This document shows positions 1-7,296 of a DNA stretch of 64,000 nt, piece by piece; within the stretch, counting starts at the first letter, position 1, and each line of letters begins with the position of its first letter. The position numbers and the translations under genes are program-made. Source of the stretch: Collinsella sp. GTDB taxonomy: Bacteria > Actinomycetota > Coriobacteriia > Coriobacteriales > Coriobacteriaceae. Under the pieces are notes generated by a model that saw only the letters and a program-made list of their open reading frames with translations, was not told the origin of the DNA and did not search any database. The stretch is from positions 1 to 64,000 of the forward strand of contig JAHAAK010000003.1 in the NCBI GenBank assembly GCA_018376905.1. Direction: 5' to 3'.

Positions 1-531
1 GATTCTGTTCTGTGCGTTTGAGATTGTGTCACAGGTAAGGGATAGCCGGTCCTTATGAGTTGAATTACGCGCGTGCGGATATAAAGGGTGGCATGTTAAG
101 CTGGTCGTTTTCTCGTTCTGGGACATTTGCAGTAGGATGAGTGGGACTAGGCGCGCTGCGGTGTGATGGTTGAGACTTGTATCGCTGCAAATCCGCTGAT
201 GCACATTTTGCTATTGGGCTTGAAGGTGGGACCGGCAGGCCTTTGTTTGGGTTGTTCTGGTCGTCCAACGCGTGTTGCACGGCTTTATATTGTTACCCTC
301 GTTCGGCGCTCCGTTGGAGCATTTCCGGGTTTGTCGGCATCATGACTTGGCCAAGTGACACGCTTGCCGGGACGGTTGTAACGCCGCGCCGGTTCCGTGT
401 GCTCCTTCGTTGTTGGCCTGTCCAGCCGGGGGCGGATTCGGCCTCATGTTGTGGCGCACGGCCTTCAGGGGCTTCCCCTGGCGAGTTATGTTCGTCCGTA
501 TGGGTAAGGGTCGGGTTGAGCTGACAATCCC
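1..531. other. Stretch without a recognisable gene
   Basis: Short open frames exist on both strands, but their translations are low-complexity or rich in Pro, Arg and Cys, and none has a convincing ribosome binding site or a known motif. I see no RNA gene or strong hairpin. It may be decayed accessory DNA or the regulatory region of the following hypothetical gene. Confidence 0.4.
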
Positions 532-1041
532 GTGTCGGAAGGGGCTTGGACCATGCGCGCGATGACAGAGATTGAGTGGCTGGACGGCCGTGTGACGAAG
601 GTGCCGGAGCTCGCCCTGGGCGATGCGTTCGGCGAGAGCGTCCAGGCGGAGCTCGATTTCGGGTTCGACGATGTGTTGGAGGGCCTTTGGGTCGAGGTGC
701 GCCATCATGAGCCGGATGAGGACTCGGACGGCGACCCGCGCGGGAGGGGCTGCGCACTGTACGCGGACTGCCGGTACAGCCTGGTCGAACCGTCGGACCT
801 CGACCGTGTCTTCTGCATCCTTTACGAGGGGCAGCCGAGGGTCTGCCGCGTCGCGGGGGAGCTCGTGAACCTTTTGCGGGCCTGCGCGTTGTCCTGCCTC
901 ATGCTCGGATCTCCCTACCCGCCAGGCGCCCTCGAGGCCCTGGCCGCGTGCGCTCGATACCTCTGCGGTCCGGCTTTCACATCCGACCTCGCCGCCCGTG
1001 CCCGCGCCGCGGGGGAGCTAGGGCCCCCGCGGCGGCGGTGA
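532..1041 (+). CDS. Hypothetical protein, 169 aa
   Basis: I do not recognise this protein. It starts at GTG, with in-frame ATG alternatives at 553 and 562. The N-terminal half is acidic (an Asp/Glu-rich stretch around residues 60-70). The middle contains a Cys/Leu-rich segment (about residues 115-145) that could be a buried helix, and the C-terminus is basic. Third-codon GC is high, which supports real coding rather than a chance frame. It has no co-directional neighbour in an operon: the next genes are on the opposite strand. The start is uncertain because no clear Shine-Dalgarno is seen. Confidence 0.5.
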   Translation: MSEGAWTMRAMTEIEWLDGRVTKVPELALGDAFGESVQAELDFGFDDVLEGLWVEVRHHEPDEDSDGDPRGRGCALYADCRYSLVEPSDLDRVFCILYEGQPRVCRVAGELVNLLRACALSCLMLGSPYPPGALEALAACARYLCGPAFTSDLAARARAAGELGPPRRR

Positions 1042-1446
1042 ACGCGGCCGCTGCGTGGGAATTTGGGATGGGGGCGGGTTCCGAAACGCCTGCGGAGGGG
1101 AGAACCCCGTTGGGCGGGGACTATTCGTGATGCTTGATATCGCATTGCAGTATGGAAGCACGGATCATCTTCGCGATGGTCCGACCGGTTGATGGGCTAG
1201 GACGCGCATTCAGCAGGGAAGGGGATGGCTTTTAATGCCGCTTTTGGCTTATGCGTGCCGCGCTCCGCGTATGGCCATCCTGCGGTGCTAAAGCATTCTT
1301 GAAGTCTGTTAAGTGAATTCGTTTTAATCGCGCACGTGGCCGTTTGCCCATGTCGCATAACAGGATTCACTGTTGATTGCCCGTGTGATGACAGCGTGAG
1401 TTTCGGGGGGGGTGGCGTGAGCGGAGTCGCCGCGTTGTATAAGTCT
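1042..1446. other. Intergenic stretch between the hypothetical gene and the RiPP locus
   Basis: No gene is supported here. A short GGGG/CCCC hairpin near 1098-1110 could end the hypothetical gene. A near-perfect 9-bp inverted repeat (AGTGAATTC near 1312 and GGATTCACT near 1373) has a long spacer and no known meaning. Confidence 0.35.
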
Positions 1447-1484
1447 GGCCGGCCCGACTGATGTGTCGATCTGTCGGGCCGGCC
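1447..1484 (-). terminator. Perfect 12-bp inverted repeat downstream of the RiPP precursor
   Basis: GGCCGGCCCGAC at 1447-1458 is perfectly complementary to 1473-1484, with a 14-nt loop. It lies about 137 nt beyond the stop codon of the precursor peptide gene, so it would end the minus-strand operon. No clear U-tract follows in either direction, so a role as an RNA-stabilising hairpin or protein-binding palindrome is also possible. Confidence 0.4.
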
Positions 1485-1620
1485 GAGAATGGTGAAGAGA
1501 TCTCGCTGTTGAATGAACGAATGTTACAAGCAGCTCTTCAAGGCGCTTTGGGCGTTGGCTGGGGCTGCGCAGTCAATCGCATGCAGTGATAGGCGAGGCG
1601 ATTGCTCGATGAGCCGGCGA

Positions 1621-1803
1621 CTAGTTCTGTGCTGCACTCGTCCCGGTGCCGTCGTTGTCTGCCGAGTACCAGAATGCGTAGGCCGCAACGACGGCATCAT
1701 AGACGGCTGCGACTACGTTATCCACGACGGCTGCAAAGTTGACCACAACGGGAACGGGGCCGGTTTTGGAATCCATCTTCTCTACTTCTGGGGTCTCATA
1801 CAT
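1621..1803 (-). CDS. Putative RiPP precursor peptide, 60 aa, cysteine-free
   Basis: This is a small gene directly downstream of the radical SAM gene. Its Shine-Dalgarno (AAGGAG, 8 nt before ATG) overlaps the radical SAM stop codon, so the two are probably translationally coupled. The leader begins M-Y-E-T-P-E-V, matching the YxxPx(L/V) motif that PqqD-like recognition elements bind in lasso-peptide and some other RiPP leaders (established knowledge). After Gly15-Pro16 the peptide becomes a hydrophobic Val/Ala-rich core with quasi-repeats AAVVDNVV (24-31), AAVYDAVV (32-39) and AAYAFWYS (40-47), then a polar tail (48-60). With no Cys, Ser-rich or Lys-rich core, sactipeptide or ranthipeptide thioethers are excluded. 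Epimerisation or carbon-carbon crosslinks at aromatic or Asn/Asp residues are open possibilities. The function and class are inference. Confidence 0.75.
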   Translation of the reverse strand: MYETPEVEKMDSKTGPVPVVVNFAAVVDNVVAAVYDAVVAAYAFWYSADNDGTGTSAAQN

Positions 1804-1815
1804 GGGAACATCTCC

Positions 1816-2862
1816 TTAGAATTGTGACAGGACGCTCAGGTCGCCTAGATCATCGTCGATCAGGTCGATATAGAGGTCGCCGTCCATATTGATGTCTGCA
1901 ATCAACGATGAGATCTCTTCCATCTCGTCAATCGAGTGCATACGATTGGCCAACGCGGTAACAACGGGCTTATCCCAAACGGTTGCCATTCCGGCATCGT
2001 AGTATTCCTGAAGGCTGTGTTTGCGAACGTTTCCGATGATGAGAGGTATATAGGGGGATGCGACGATATCGCCATTGGCGTGGATGGCCACTTGGTCAAA
2101 TTGCATTTGCAGTTGAGGGAATCTGACCAAGTGGTCGATGGGGTCGCCCCACTCAAGCATGAAATAGCCTCGATAGTCCGGATCGTATCGAAGGTCATTG
2201 ATCGTGTTGACTAGCCGACGGTATTGATTATTCGAAGGGCGAATCGTGCGGTTTCTTCGGGCTCTACCGAGGAGCATGAGCGGCTGAACTCTAAGGTCAA
2301 TTCGGTCAGTTCTACCCGACGATTTCAGCTTGTCTCGAAGCATCGTGCAAACTGGTTTGAAATCGTCGACATTGAACGATGTCGGACAAAAGGCAATTGA
2401 AAGGTGCAGTGAGGTTTCGTTCAGCGTGATATCGATGGCGTCGAGCACCCGGTCGTATAATCCCGAGAGTCCTCGCATATGTTCGTGAGAATCGCGTAGG
2501 CCATCGAGGCTAAACTGTATGCCGTTTAAACCGGCGCGTTCGAGCTCATGCAAAGTATTTGAGTTTGCGAGCAGACCGTTTGACACGAGGTTGCATTTGA
2601 CGCCAGATGCGCTGAGCCGCCGCAAGGACTCGATGACAAGATCCTTTCGCAGGAGGGTCTCGCCTCCGCAGAAGCAGAAGCTAAAGGGGTGCATTTGACA
2701 AATCGAGTCGACGAGTTCGAGGACTTCGTTGTCGGATAATTCGTTCGCGACGACATCGTTTTCTCCACTGTTGTTGAAGCAGTGTAGACAACGAAGGTTG
2801 CATTTGTTTGTAATGTCGAGCGCAACGCTGTGGGGCGCTCCGATTATTGCCGGCATGCTCAT
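1816..2862 (-). CDS. Radical SAM peptide-modifying enzyme with cysteine-less SPASM-like C-terminus
   Basis: A 348-residue radical SAM protein. The [4Fe-4S]-binding CNLRCLHC motif (Cys21, 25, 28) follows an N-terminal beta strand, and a SAM-contacting GGE motif is seen in FCGGETLL. In the C-terminal third the pattern around ANGDIVASPYIPLIIGN resembles the start of a SPASM domain (normally GxxxPCP...GN), but Ser stands where the cluster Cys should be and no cysteines remain in that third. Auxiliary clusters are therefore probably absent. The ATG overlaps the stop of the upstream PqqD-domain gene by one base (TAATG) and its own stop overlaps the precursor's Shine-Dalgarno, so the three genes form a coupled operon. 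Its likely substrate is the 60-aa peptide; the chemistry cannot be deduced from sequence alone. Confidence 0.85.
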   Translation of the reverse strand: MSMPAIIGAPHSVALDITNKCNLRCLHCFNNSGENDVVANELSDNEVLELVDSICQMHPFSFCFCGGETLLRKDLVIESLRRLSASGVKCNLVSNGLLANSNTLHELERAGLNGIQFSLDGLRDSHEHMRGLSGLYDRVLDAIDITLNETSLHLSIAFCPTSFNVDDFKPVCTMLRDKLKSSGRTDRIDLRVQPLMLLGRARRNRTIRPSNNQYRRLVNTINDLRYDPDYRGYFMLEWGDPIDHLVRFPQLQMQFDQVAIHANGDIVASPYIPLIIGNVRKHSLQEYYDAGMATVWDKPVVTALANRMHSIDEMEEISSLIADINMDGDLYIDLIDDDLGDLSVLSQF

Positions 2863-3755
2863 TATTGCTTCTTATCGAGCGGGCGAACAAACAGCTTGAC
2901 GTCGCCCGAGTCGAGCTCATTGGGCAGGGTGCCGACTAAGGAAAAGCCAAGGCGCTGGTCGGAATGGTCAAGTTGTTCGGCGATTGGGGTGGAATCAGGC
3001 GCGTCAATTCTGAGCGCGCGGTAGGCTTTGGGAGCGGAAGATCCGTAGTATTCCGCAAGGCGGTCGAGCACACCGGCAAGCAGCGTGGAGCTGCATGAGA
3101 TAAATTTGATGATGACGCTGCGGCCGGCGGGATTAGTGGCCGGCTCGCATATTATCAATCCATTAATTTCTCCGGACTGGCTCGTGAGTAGAAAATAATC
3201 ATGGGTAAAGGAAAAGAGCCTTTGGCGAAGAACCAGAAAGTTCTCCAATTCGGGCTCAACGTCGAACTCAGAGAAATAGATCCTATTGCCATTTTTGGAC
3301 TGTTTTGCAGAGAGGGATTTTGCAGCCGCCTCTTCGATTTCAGCAAACCTGCTCGCGTCCGCGAGAATAAGCAGCTCGTCGGGATTCACCGATGTTAGGT
3401 AATCGGAGCCGAAAGGGTCGTTCATATATCTCCCTTCTTTCTTCCAAACGATAAGACAGTTTACGGTCAGGCTATGCAGGGTTTGGGCCAGGTCATGCGC
3501 TAGCGTCTCGCGCGGTTGATCTGGGTATTTTTCTTGGAACAGACGGAGAATTTTGGGCAAATCGCAGGTGCCGTCGCATAAGTCAAGAATCTCTTTAGCG
3601 ACCCTGTTGAGGATCGTATAGATTTGTTTCCCATCTGAGCTTAGGACGCTCAGGCGGTTATTTGGTTCACTGCGAAGGTAGCTTGGGTCGAGGGGGATAG
3701 GGATGACTCCAGGCAATGATGAGATTTGCGCGCTCCAAACATTCACGGATTCCAT
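2862..3755 (-). CDS. PqqD-like RRE fused to a GNAT-like domain, RiPP operon
   Basis: A 297-residue protein. Residues roughly 25-105 look like a PqqD-family peptide-recognition domain: a strand with LSVLSSDGKQIYTILN, then helices with a CDGTCDLPKILRLF-type pattern. Residues about 130-297 resemble a GNAT acyltransferase fold, ending in GFSLVGTLPNEL and a final strand like acetyltransferases. The longer upstream frame is rejected because ATG at 3755 has a good AAAGGAG Shine-Dalgarno 5-6 nt upstream. It is the first gene of the minus-strand operon with the radical SAM gene and the precursor. Likely role: the N-terminus presents the YxxP leader to the radical SAM enzyme. The C-terminal domain could acylate the peptide or be a non-catalytic scaffold; this part is inference. 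Confidence 0.75.
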   Translation of the reverse strand: MESVNVWSAQISSLPGVIPIPLDPSYLRSEPNNRLSVLSSDGKQIYTILNRVAKEILDLCDGTCDLPKILRLFQEKYPDQPRETLAHDLAQTLHSLTVNCLIVWKKEGRYMNDPFGSDYLTSVNPDELLILADASRFAEIEEAAAKSLSAKQSKNGNRIYFSEFDVEPELENFLVLRQRLFSFTHDYFLLTSQSGEINGLIICEPATNPAGRSVIIKFISCSSTLLAGVLDRLAEYYGSSAPKAYRALRIDAPDSTPIAEQLDHSDQRLGFSLVGTLPNELDSGDVKLFVRPLDKKQ

Positions 3756-3925
3756 TGATCTCCTTTGGTTGTGGCCTATCTTCCTCGAATAGCAACTCGT
3801 TCGATAAAATATCACAAATCGAAACGATATATAAAAGAATATATTTATATCGATATACAATATTAGGTTAAAAAAAGTTTTGATGTTTGTCGATAGGGCT
3901 GGTATTGAAGGAGTGGACTGGAGTG
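3756..3925. promoter_or_regulatory. AT-rich divergent promoter region of the RiPP locus
   Basis: This stretch separates the minus-strand maturation operon from the plus-strand transporter genes and is the most AT-rich part of the window. It holds an imperfect inverted repeat (CGATATATAAA at 3825-3835 against TTTATATCG at 3844-3852) and several TATA-like hexamers, so both operons may be controlled by one operator. Exact -35/-10 boxes are not assigned. Confidence 0.5.
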
Positions 3926-4285
3926 ATGGCGATGTCGGACGTTGTGGTTTCAATGGTGGGGTCATGCCTGCTGCTGTTGTTCGGAATAATGATATATCGA
4001 GGCAAGCTCACGGGATTGCTTGCCGGAATGTCATTGCTATCGGGAGAGCGTTTAGAGGAGGCAAAGCGGACGGCCGAGTCTCTAGGCGCAAACCGAGTGG
4101 TGGGGGCGTCTATAGTTTTCTCCGCAATATGCCTTTTTCTCTCGTCCCTTTTTCCGGACAAAAGGGCTATTCTCGGTCTGATGGTGGCTGCTGTTATAAT
4201 CGCCGCGCTTGCCTATGCAAATAGGGGGCTTATTCGTATGTATATAAAGGTGAAATGGAATCCTGGGCACCGCAACCCGAGATAA
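3926..4285 (+). CDS. Small membrane protein, DUF3784-like, 119 aa
   Basis: Three probable membrane helices (about residues 5-23, 60-76 and 81-97) are separated by a cytoplasmic-type segment with LLAGMSLLSGERLEEAKRT, a pattern typical of DUF3784-type small membrane proteins often found beside ABC transporters of peptides. The start is chosen at ATG 3926 with AAGGAG at 3908-3913; GTG 3923 or ATG 3932 are alternatives. It is the first plus-strand gene of the RiPP locus, followed 96 nt later by the ABC transporter. Possible roles are an accessory transporter component or an immunity protein; neither is shown by sequence. Confidence 0.65.
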   Translation: MAMSDVVVSMVGSCLLLLFGIMIYRGKLTGLLAGMSLLSGERLEEAKRTAESLGANRVVGASIVFSAICLFLSSLFPDKRAILGLMVAAVIIAALAYANRGLIRMYIKVKWNPGHRNPR

Positions 4286-4381
4286 TGTCTTGAGCAAGGA
4301 TTAACAACAAGGGATATATGGGAGCGATTAAGCGGCGAGCAAATTCAGTTTTGGATAAAAGGCCGCTTGATGGGAGCTGGC

Positions 4382-5986
4382 ATGTTTAAGAAGACGGTTC
4401 ACGAGTTGTTTCGGTGTAAAGGGTCACGGCTTTTCGTGATTCTCATGCTGGTGAATTTTGCTCTCTCGTGCGTCATGCCCGCCTTAAACGGTGGGTTTGT
4501 AGACTTTCTCGTGACGAATAGGGATCCATCTCGCGTCGTGTGGTTTGCGGCCTTTGTTGCGGGCATAGGGATATCGGCCTCCTTCATGTCGTATGCGATG
4601 GGTGTGAACGTATCGCGCGTCATCTTGGAGATGACGACGAGACTGATGGGGACCACGTGTGAGTCGTTTGAACGGGGGCCCCTGGAAAAGGGGGAGCAGG
4701 CGGATCCATCCTATACAACGCAGAGGGTGTATGCGGATTCGAATGCGGTGTCATCGTTTGTCGTGAACAACTTCCTGACGATCGGGCTTAACATCGTTCT
4801 GGTTGTGTTGATATGCATCATCCTGTTTTCGATTAATCCGGTGTTCCTGGTGTTAAGTGCATGTTCGCTTGTTGCGTACTTCATTTTATTCAGGGCGTTG
4901 AAAAAGCCGTTGTACAACAGTTCGCTTGCGAACAAGGAGGGTTTGAGTAAGCTTTTCGCGTCCGTGAGCGGCGAGCTGTCGCAGTTGTTTGACATTAAGT
5001 GCGATGGCGCATATAACCAGAGCGCTCGGACGCTCAAAGGGGTATTCGAGGGGTACTACCCGATTTACATGAAAGCAAGTAGGGTCTCGAATCTGGCCAC
5101 ATCAAGCGACGGCCTGATCTCGTCTGTGTTTCGGGGGGCACTGCTCGTGATCTCCGGGATGGAAATATTGAGCGGAAGAATGAGCTTAGGCGAGTTCACA
5201 ATGGTGAACTCGTATTACTCGATGGCGTTCGGATGCTTCAAGTATTTTTTGAATTATTTCAAATCGTATCAGGACGCAAGGGCCTCGTTCGACCGATTGG
5301 GGGCTCTGACGGAGGACGCCGAGGACCGCGGCACCTTCACGGTTGGGCACGTGGAGAGCATATCGTTGTCCAACATCGCGTACCGATACGCGGGAAAGCC
5401 CTACTTATACCGCGACCTCTCCGTGGAGGTGGAGGAAGGAAAAACCTATGCCATTACCGGGCCGAACGGATGCGGAAAAAGCACGTTTCTGAAGGTGCTC
5501 CTTGGACTATATTCTGCTGGGGGACATCGGGCTTTGGGGTCGGTGCCATATGAAGAGCTCGATATGGAGACGATCCGACGGGACCTGTTTGCGGTGTGCC
5601 CGCAAAAGCTCTTTATTCCGAACGAAACGGTGGAGAATTACCTTGAGAGGACGTCGATTCGGGGATCGAGCGAAAACCTCCGAGAGCTTGTGCCGAGTTT
5701 CTATCGAACCGTCGAATCGTTAAAAGGCAAGAATTGTAGAGACCTTTCTGGTGGAGAGTATCGAAAGCTAAGGATATTCGCAGCACTTCGCAGGCAGCCG
5801 GAAGTGCTTGTGTTCGATGAACCAACGAACGATTTAGATGAAGAAAGCCGTCGGGAGTTCACGGAGTATATTCATCGAAATCCCTTCGATCAGCTAATTC
5901 TTGTTGTAAGCCATGATCAGGATTTGATTTCAGCATGCGATAGGAAGCTGGATTTGGATTTCGATCCGAAAAATGGGCAATGCTGA
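4382..5986 (+). CDS. ABC transporter, fused membrane and ATPase domains (probable RiPP exporter)
   Basis: A 534-residue half-transporter. The N-terminal about 310 residues hold roughly six membrane helices, and the rest is an ATPase domain. Visible motifs are Walker A GPNGCGKST (360-368), a Q-loop in VCPQKLF, signature LSGGE (455-459), Walker B VLVFDE (475-480) and an H-loop in VVSHD. All catalytic residues look intact. ATG 4382 is chosen because GGGAG precedes it by 5 nt; earlier TTG 4367 and ATG 4370 are in frame. It lies in the RiPP locus, so export, possibly with leader removal by another enzyme, is the likely job; there is no C39 peptidase domain. Its 3' end overlaps the start of a decayed second transporter gene. 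Confidence 0.85.
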   Translation: MFKKTVHELFRCKGSRLFVILMLVNFALSCVMPALNGGFVDFLVTNRDPSRVVWFAAFVAGIGISASFMSYAMGVNVSRVILEMTTRLMGTTCESFERGPLEKGEQADPSYTTQRVYADSNAVSSFVVNNFLTIGLNIVLVVLICIILFSINPVFLVLSACSLVAYFILFRALKKPLYNSSLANKEGLSKLFASVSGELSQLFDIKCDGAYNQSARTLKGVFEGYYPIYMKASRVSNLATSSDGLISSVFRGALLVISGMEILSGRMSLGEFTMVNSYYSMAFGCFKYFLNYFKSYQDARASFDRLGALTEDAEDRGTFTVGHVESISLSNIAYRYAGKPYLYRDLSVEVEEGKTYAITGPNGCGKSTFLKVLLGLYSAGGHRALGSVPYEELDMETIRRDLFAVCPQKLFIPNETVENYLERTSIRGSSENLRELVPSFYRTVESLKGKNCRDLSGGEYRKLRIFAALRRQPEVLVFDEPTNDLDEESRREFTEYIHRNPFDQLILVVSHDQDLISACDRKLDLDFDPKNGQC

Positions 5987-6672
5987 TGGGAAACGCTTAG
6001 AGTTCGGGCTTGCGCGTCATGGAGTAATCTTTCCTCTTATCGAAAATCGTTACAATATAAGAAAAACAGTAAGCAAGAAGAAATGGCTCGGGGAAGAGCT
6101 CGCTGCTGTCAGTGATATTGGGTCTATATCCAGATAACACGGAAGGGGCCGTCCTCTACAACGGGGTATCACAGCGTCGCATCGACCGATACGCATTGCG
6201 GCGGTGCCGAGTTGGCATTACGGAGCAAGAGCCCCCTATTGTTGGGGGGACGATCCTCGATAATCCTACGCTGCTTTCTGATGATTTCGAGGCCGACAAA
6301 CTGAATCGGATGCTTGCCATATTGGGGTTAGACAAAATGATTGCCGCTGCGGAGAACGGGGCGGCAGCGATTCTTGGCAGCAAGAAAGGAGGGGTGTCCG
6401 GCGGGGAGAAGCAGAACATCGCAATTGTGCGGCAGATGTTGAAATCGCCGGACGTCATGTTGCTTCTTGAGTCAACTTCAGCGCTTGATGCGAAGAGCCG
6501 GAGCGCGCTAATTAAATTGCTTCATGAGGTTAAGAGAGACCATATTGTAATTGTTGTCACTCATGACGAAGAGATGCTTGCGGCTTGCGACGAGGTCATT
6601 CCGATGCCCGGATGCTTATCGGGACGTGGCGTTGAAGGCCCAGAAGATCGAAATGGCGTGGGTGTTGGGTAA
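5973..6672 (+). pseudogene. Remnant of a second ABC half-transporter (internal deletion and frame change)
   Basis: An ATG at 5973, overlapping the preceding ABC gene by 14 nt, opens a frame starting MGNADGKRLEFG that looks like a genuine N-terminus, but it ends at a stop near 6129. In another frame, from 6076, the sequence RNGSGKSSLLSVILGLYP is an intact Walker A and leads into an ATPase domain (signature VSGGE near 6400, H-loop VVTHDE) that ends at 6672. The whole membrane domain, about 900 bp, is missing between the two parts. The Walker B is also degenerate: VMLLLESTSALD lacks the usual Asp before Glu. A GTG-initiated 186-aa frame (6112-6672) exists but would lack Walker A. I read this as a decayed partner of the upstream exporter. 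Confidence 0.75.
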
Positions 6673-6750
6673 GTCCCTACGCGTACGACGTTGGGTTTCT
6701 GATCTTCATCGTCCTGCAAAGAAGGCTTTGTAACACGTTTCCCCTGGGAG

Positions 6751-6786
6751 GCCCCTTTTGTCCGTAGTGGCAAAGAGGGGCTTTTT
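6751..6786 (+). terminator. Rho-independent terminator after the RiPP transporter region
   Basis: GCCCCTTTTG (6751-6760) pairs with CAAAGAGGGGC (6771-6781) around a 10-nt loop and is followed by TTTTT. It closes the plus-strand accessory genes. Confidence 0.75.
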
Positions 6787-6992
6787 CGTTTCCCTCTTGC
6801 GGCGGAGGGGGACACCATGCGCCTATACAGGACGACCTGCGCGCTTTCGTCGGATGACGGGCTATGTGTCGAGATGGGGGTCTCGGGTGGAGGCCGCGTC
6901 GCGGTCGCGGTCGGCCAGCGACCATCGGTACGGCTCAATCGTATTACCAGAACTAGTAAGGAGCCGCCCTTTCGGACGACTCAAACTGTAAT

Positions 6993-7068
6993 GGGGCTTT
7001 TTTAGCTACCCCGGCCGTTACTCCGCCAAAGCATTCGCGCTATCTGCCGGGGTGGCTAAAATAGCCCC
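6993..7068. repeat. Imperfect palindrome with 23-bp arms
   Basis: The arms 6993-7015 and 7046-7068 are complementary at 21 of 23 positions around a 30-nt loop. It is longer than a normal terminator stem and has no T-run on the outer side of either arm. A further short inverted repeat (GTCCCA 7069-7074, TGGGAC 7100-7105) follows directly. It may be a repetitive extragenic palindrome or a non-autonomous mobile element. Confidence 0.6.
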
Positions 7069-7181
7069 GTCCCAAATTAGCTACTCTGACCAAAATCCCT
7101 GGGACAAATACTTCTGATAGATTTTGTCTTTCTTGGCTATTGCGTAGTTTAAGAGATTCCATTCCAATAATTACAGCTTTT

Positions 7182-7199
7182 TGCTAAAGCGTTTTAGCA
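7182..7199. promoter_or_regulatory. CG-centred palindromic operator candidate upstream of ppdK
   Basis: The 18-bp sequence TGCTAAAGCGTTTTAGCA is symmetric at 16 of 18 positions with a central CG, the architecture of LacI-family operators (established knowledge of that family). It lies about 220 nt upstream of the ppdK start. A related half-sequence is duplicated upstream of adhE. Confidence 0.45.
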
Positions 7200-7258
7200 G
7201 TTTATACCGCTTTTGAACTGCGACTACGTTGTACTGGTATCTTCATAAGGTAACCACC

Positions 7259-7296
7259 TTTACCTACCGTTTACCGCCAGTTTTAGCACGTTTACC
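7259..7296. promoter_or_regulatory. Three phased TTTACC direct repeats upstream of ppdK
   Basis: TTTACC occurs at 7259, 7270 and 7291, spaced 11 and 21 bp, close to one and two DNA helical turns. This suggests cooperative binding of an activator upstream of the putative -10 TATAGT at 7338, which lacks a good -35. Confidence 0.4.

Noticed and set aside
1513..1827. 104-codon plus-strand frame over the RiPP precursor
   Set aside because: It runs antisense to the precursor, has no Shine-Dalgarno, and the minus-strand peptide has a far better context.
7086..7096. CTGACCAAAAT shared between 7086-7096 and 59501-59511
   Set aside because: Eleven shared bases in AT-rich intergenic DNA could be chance; the flanks do not align convincingly.
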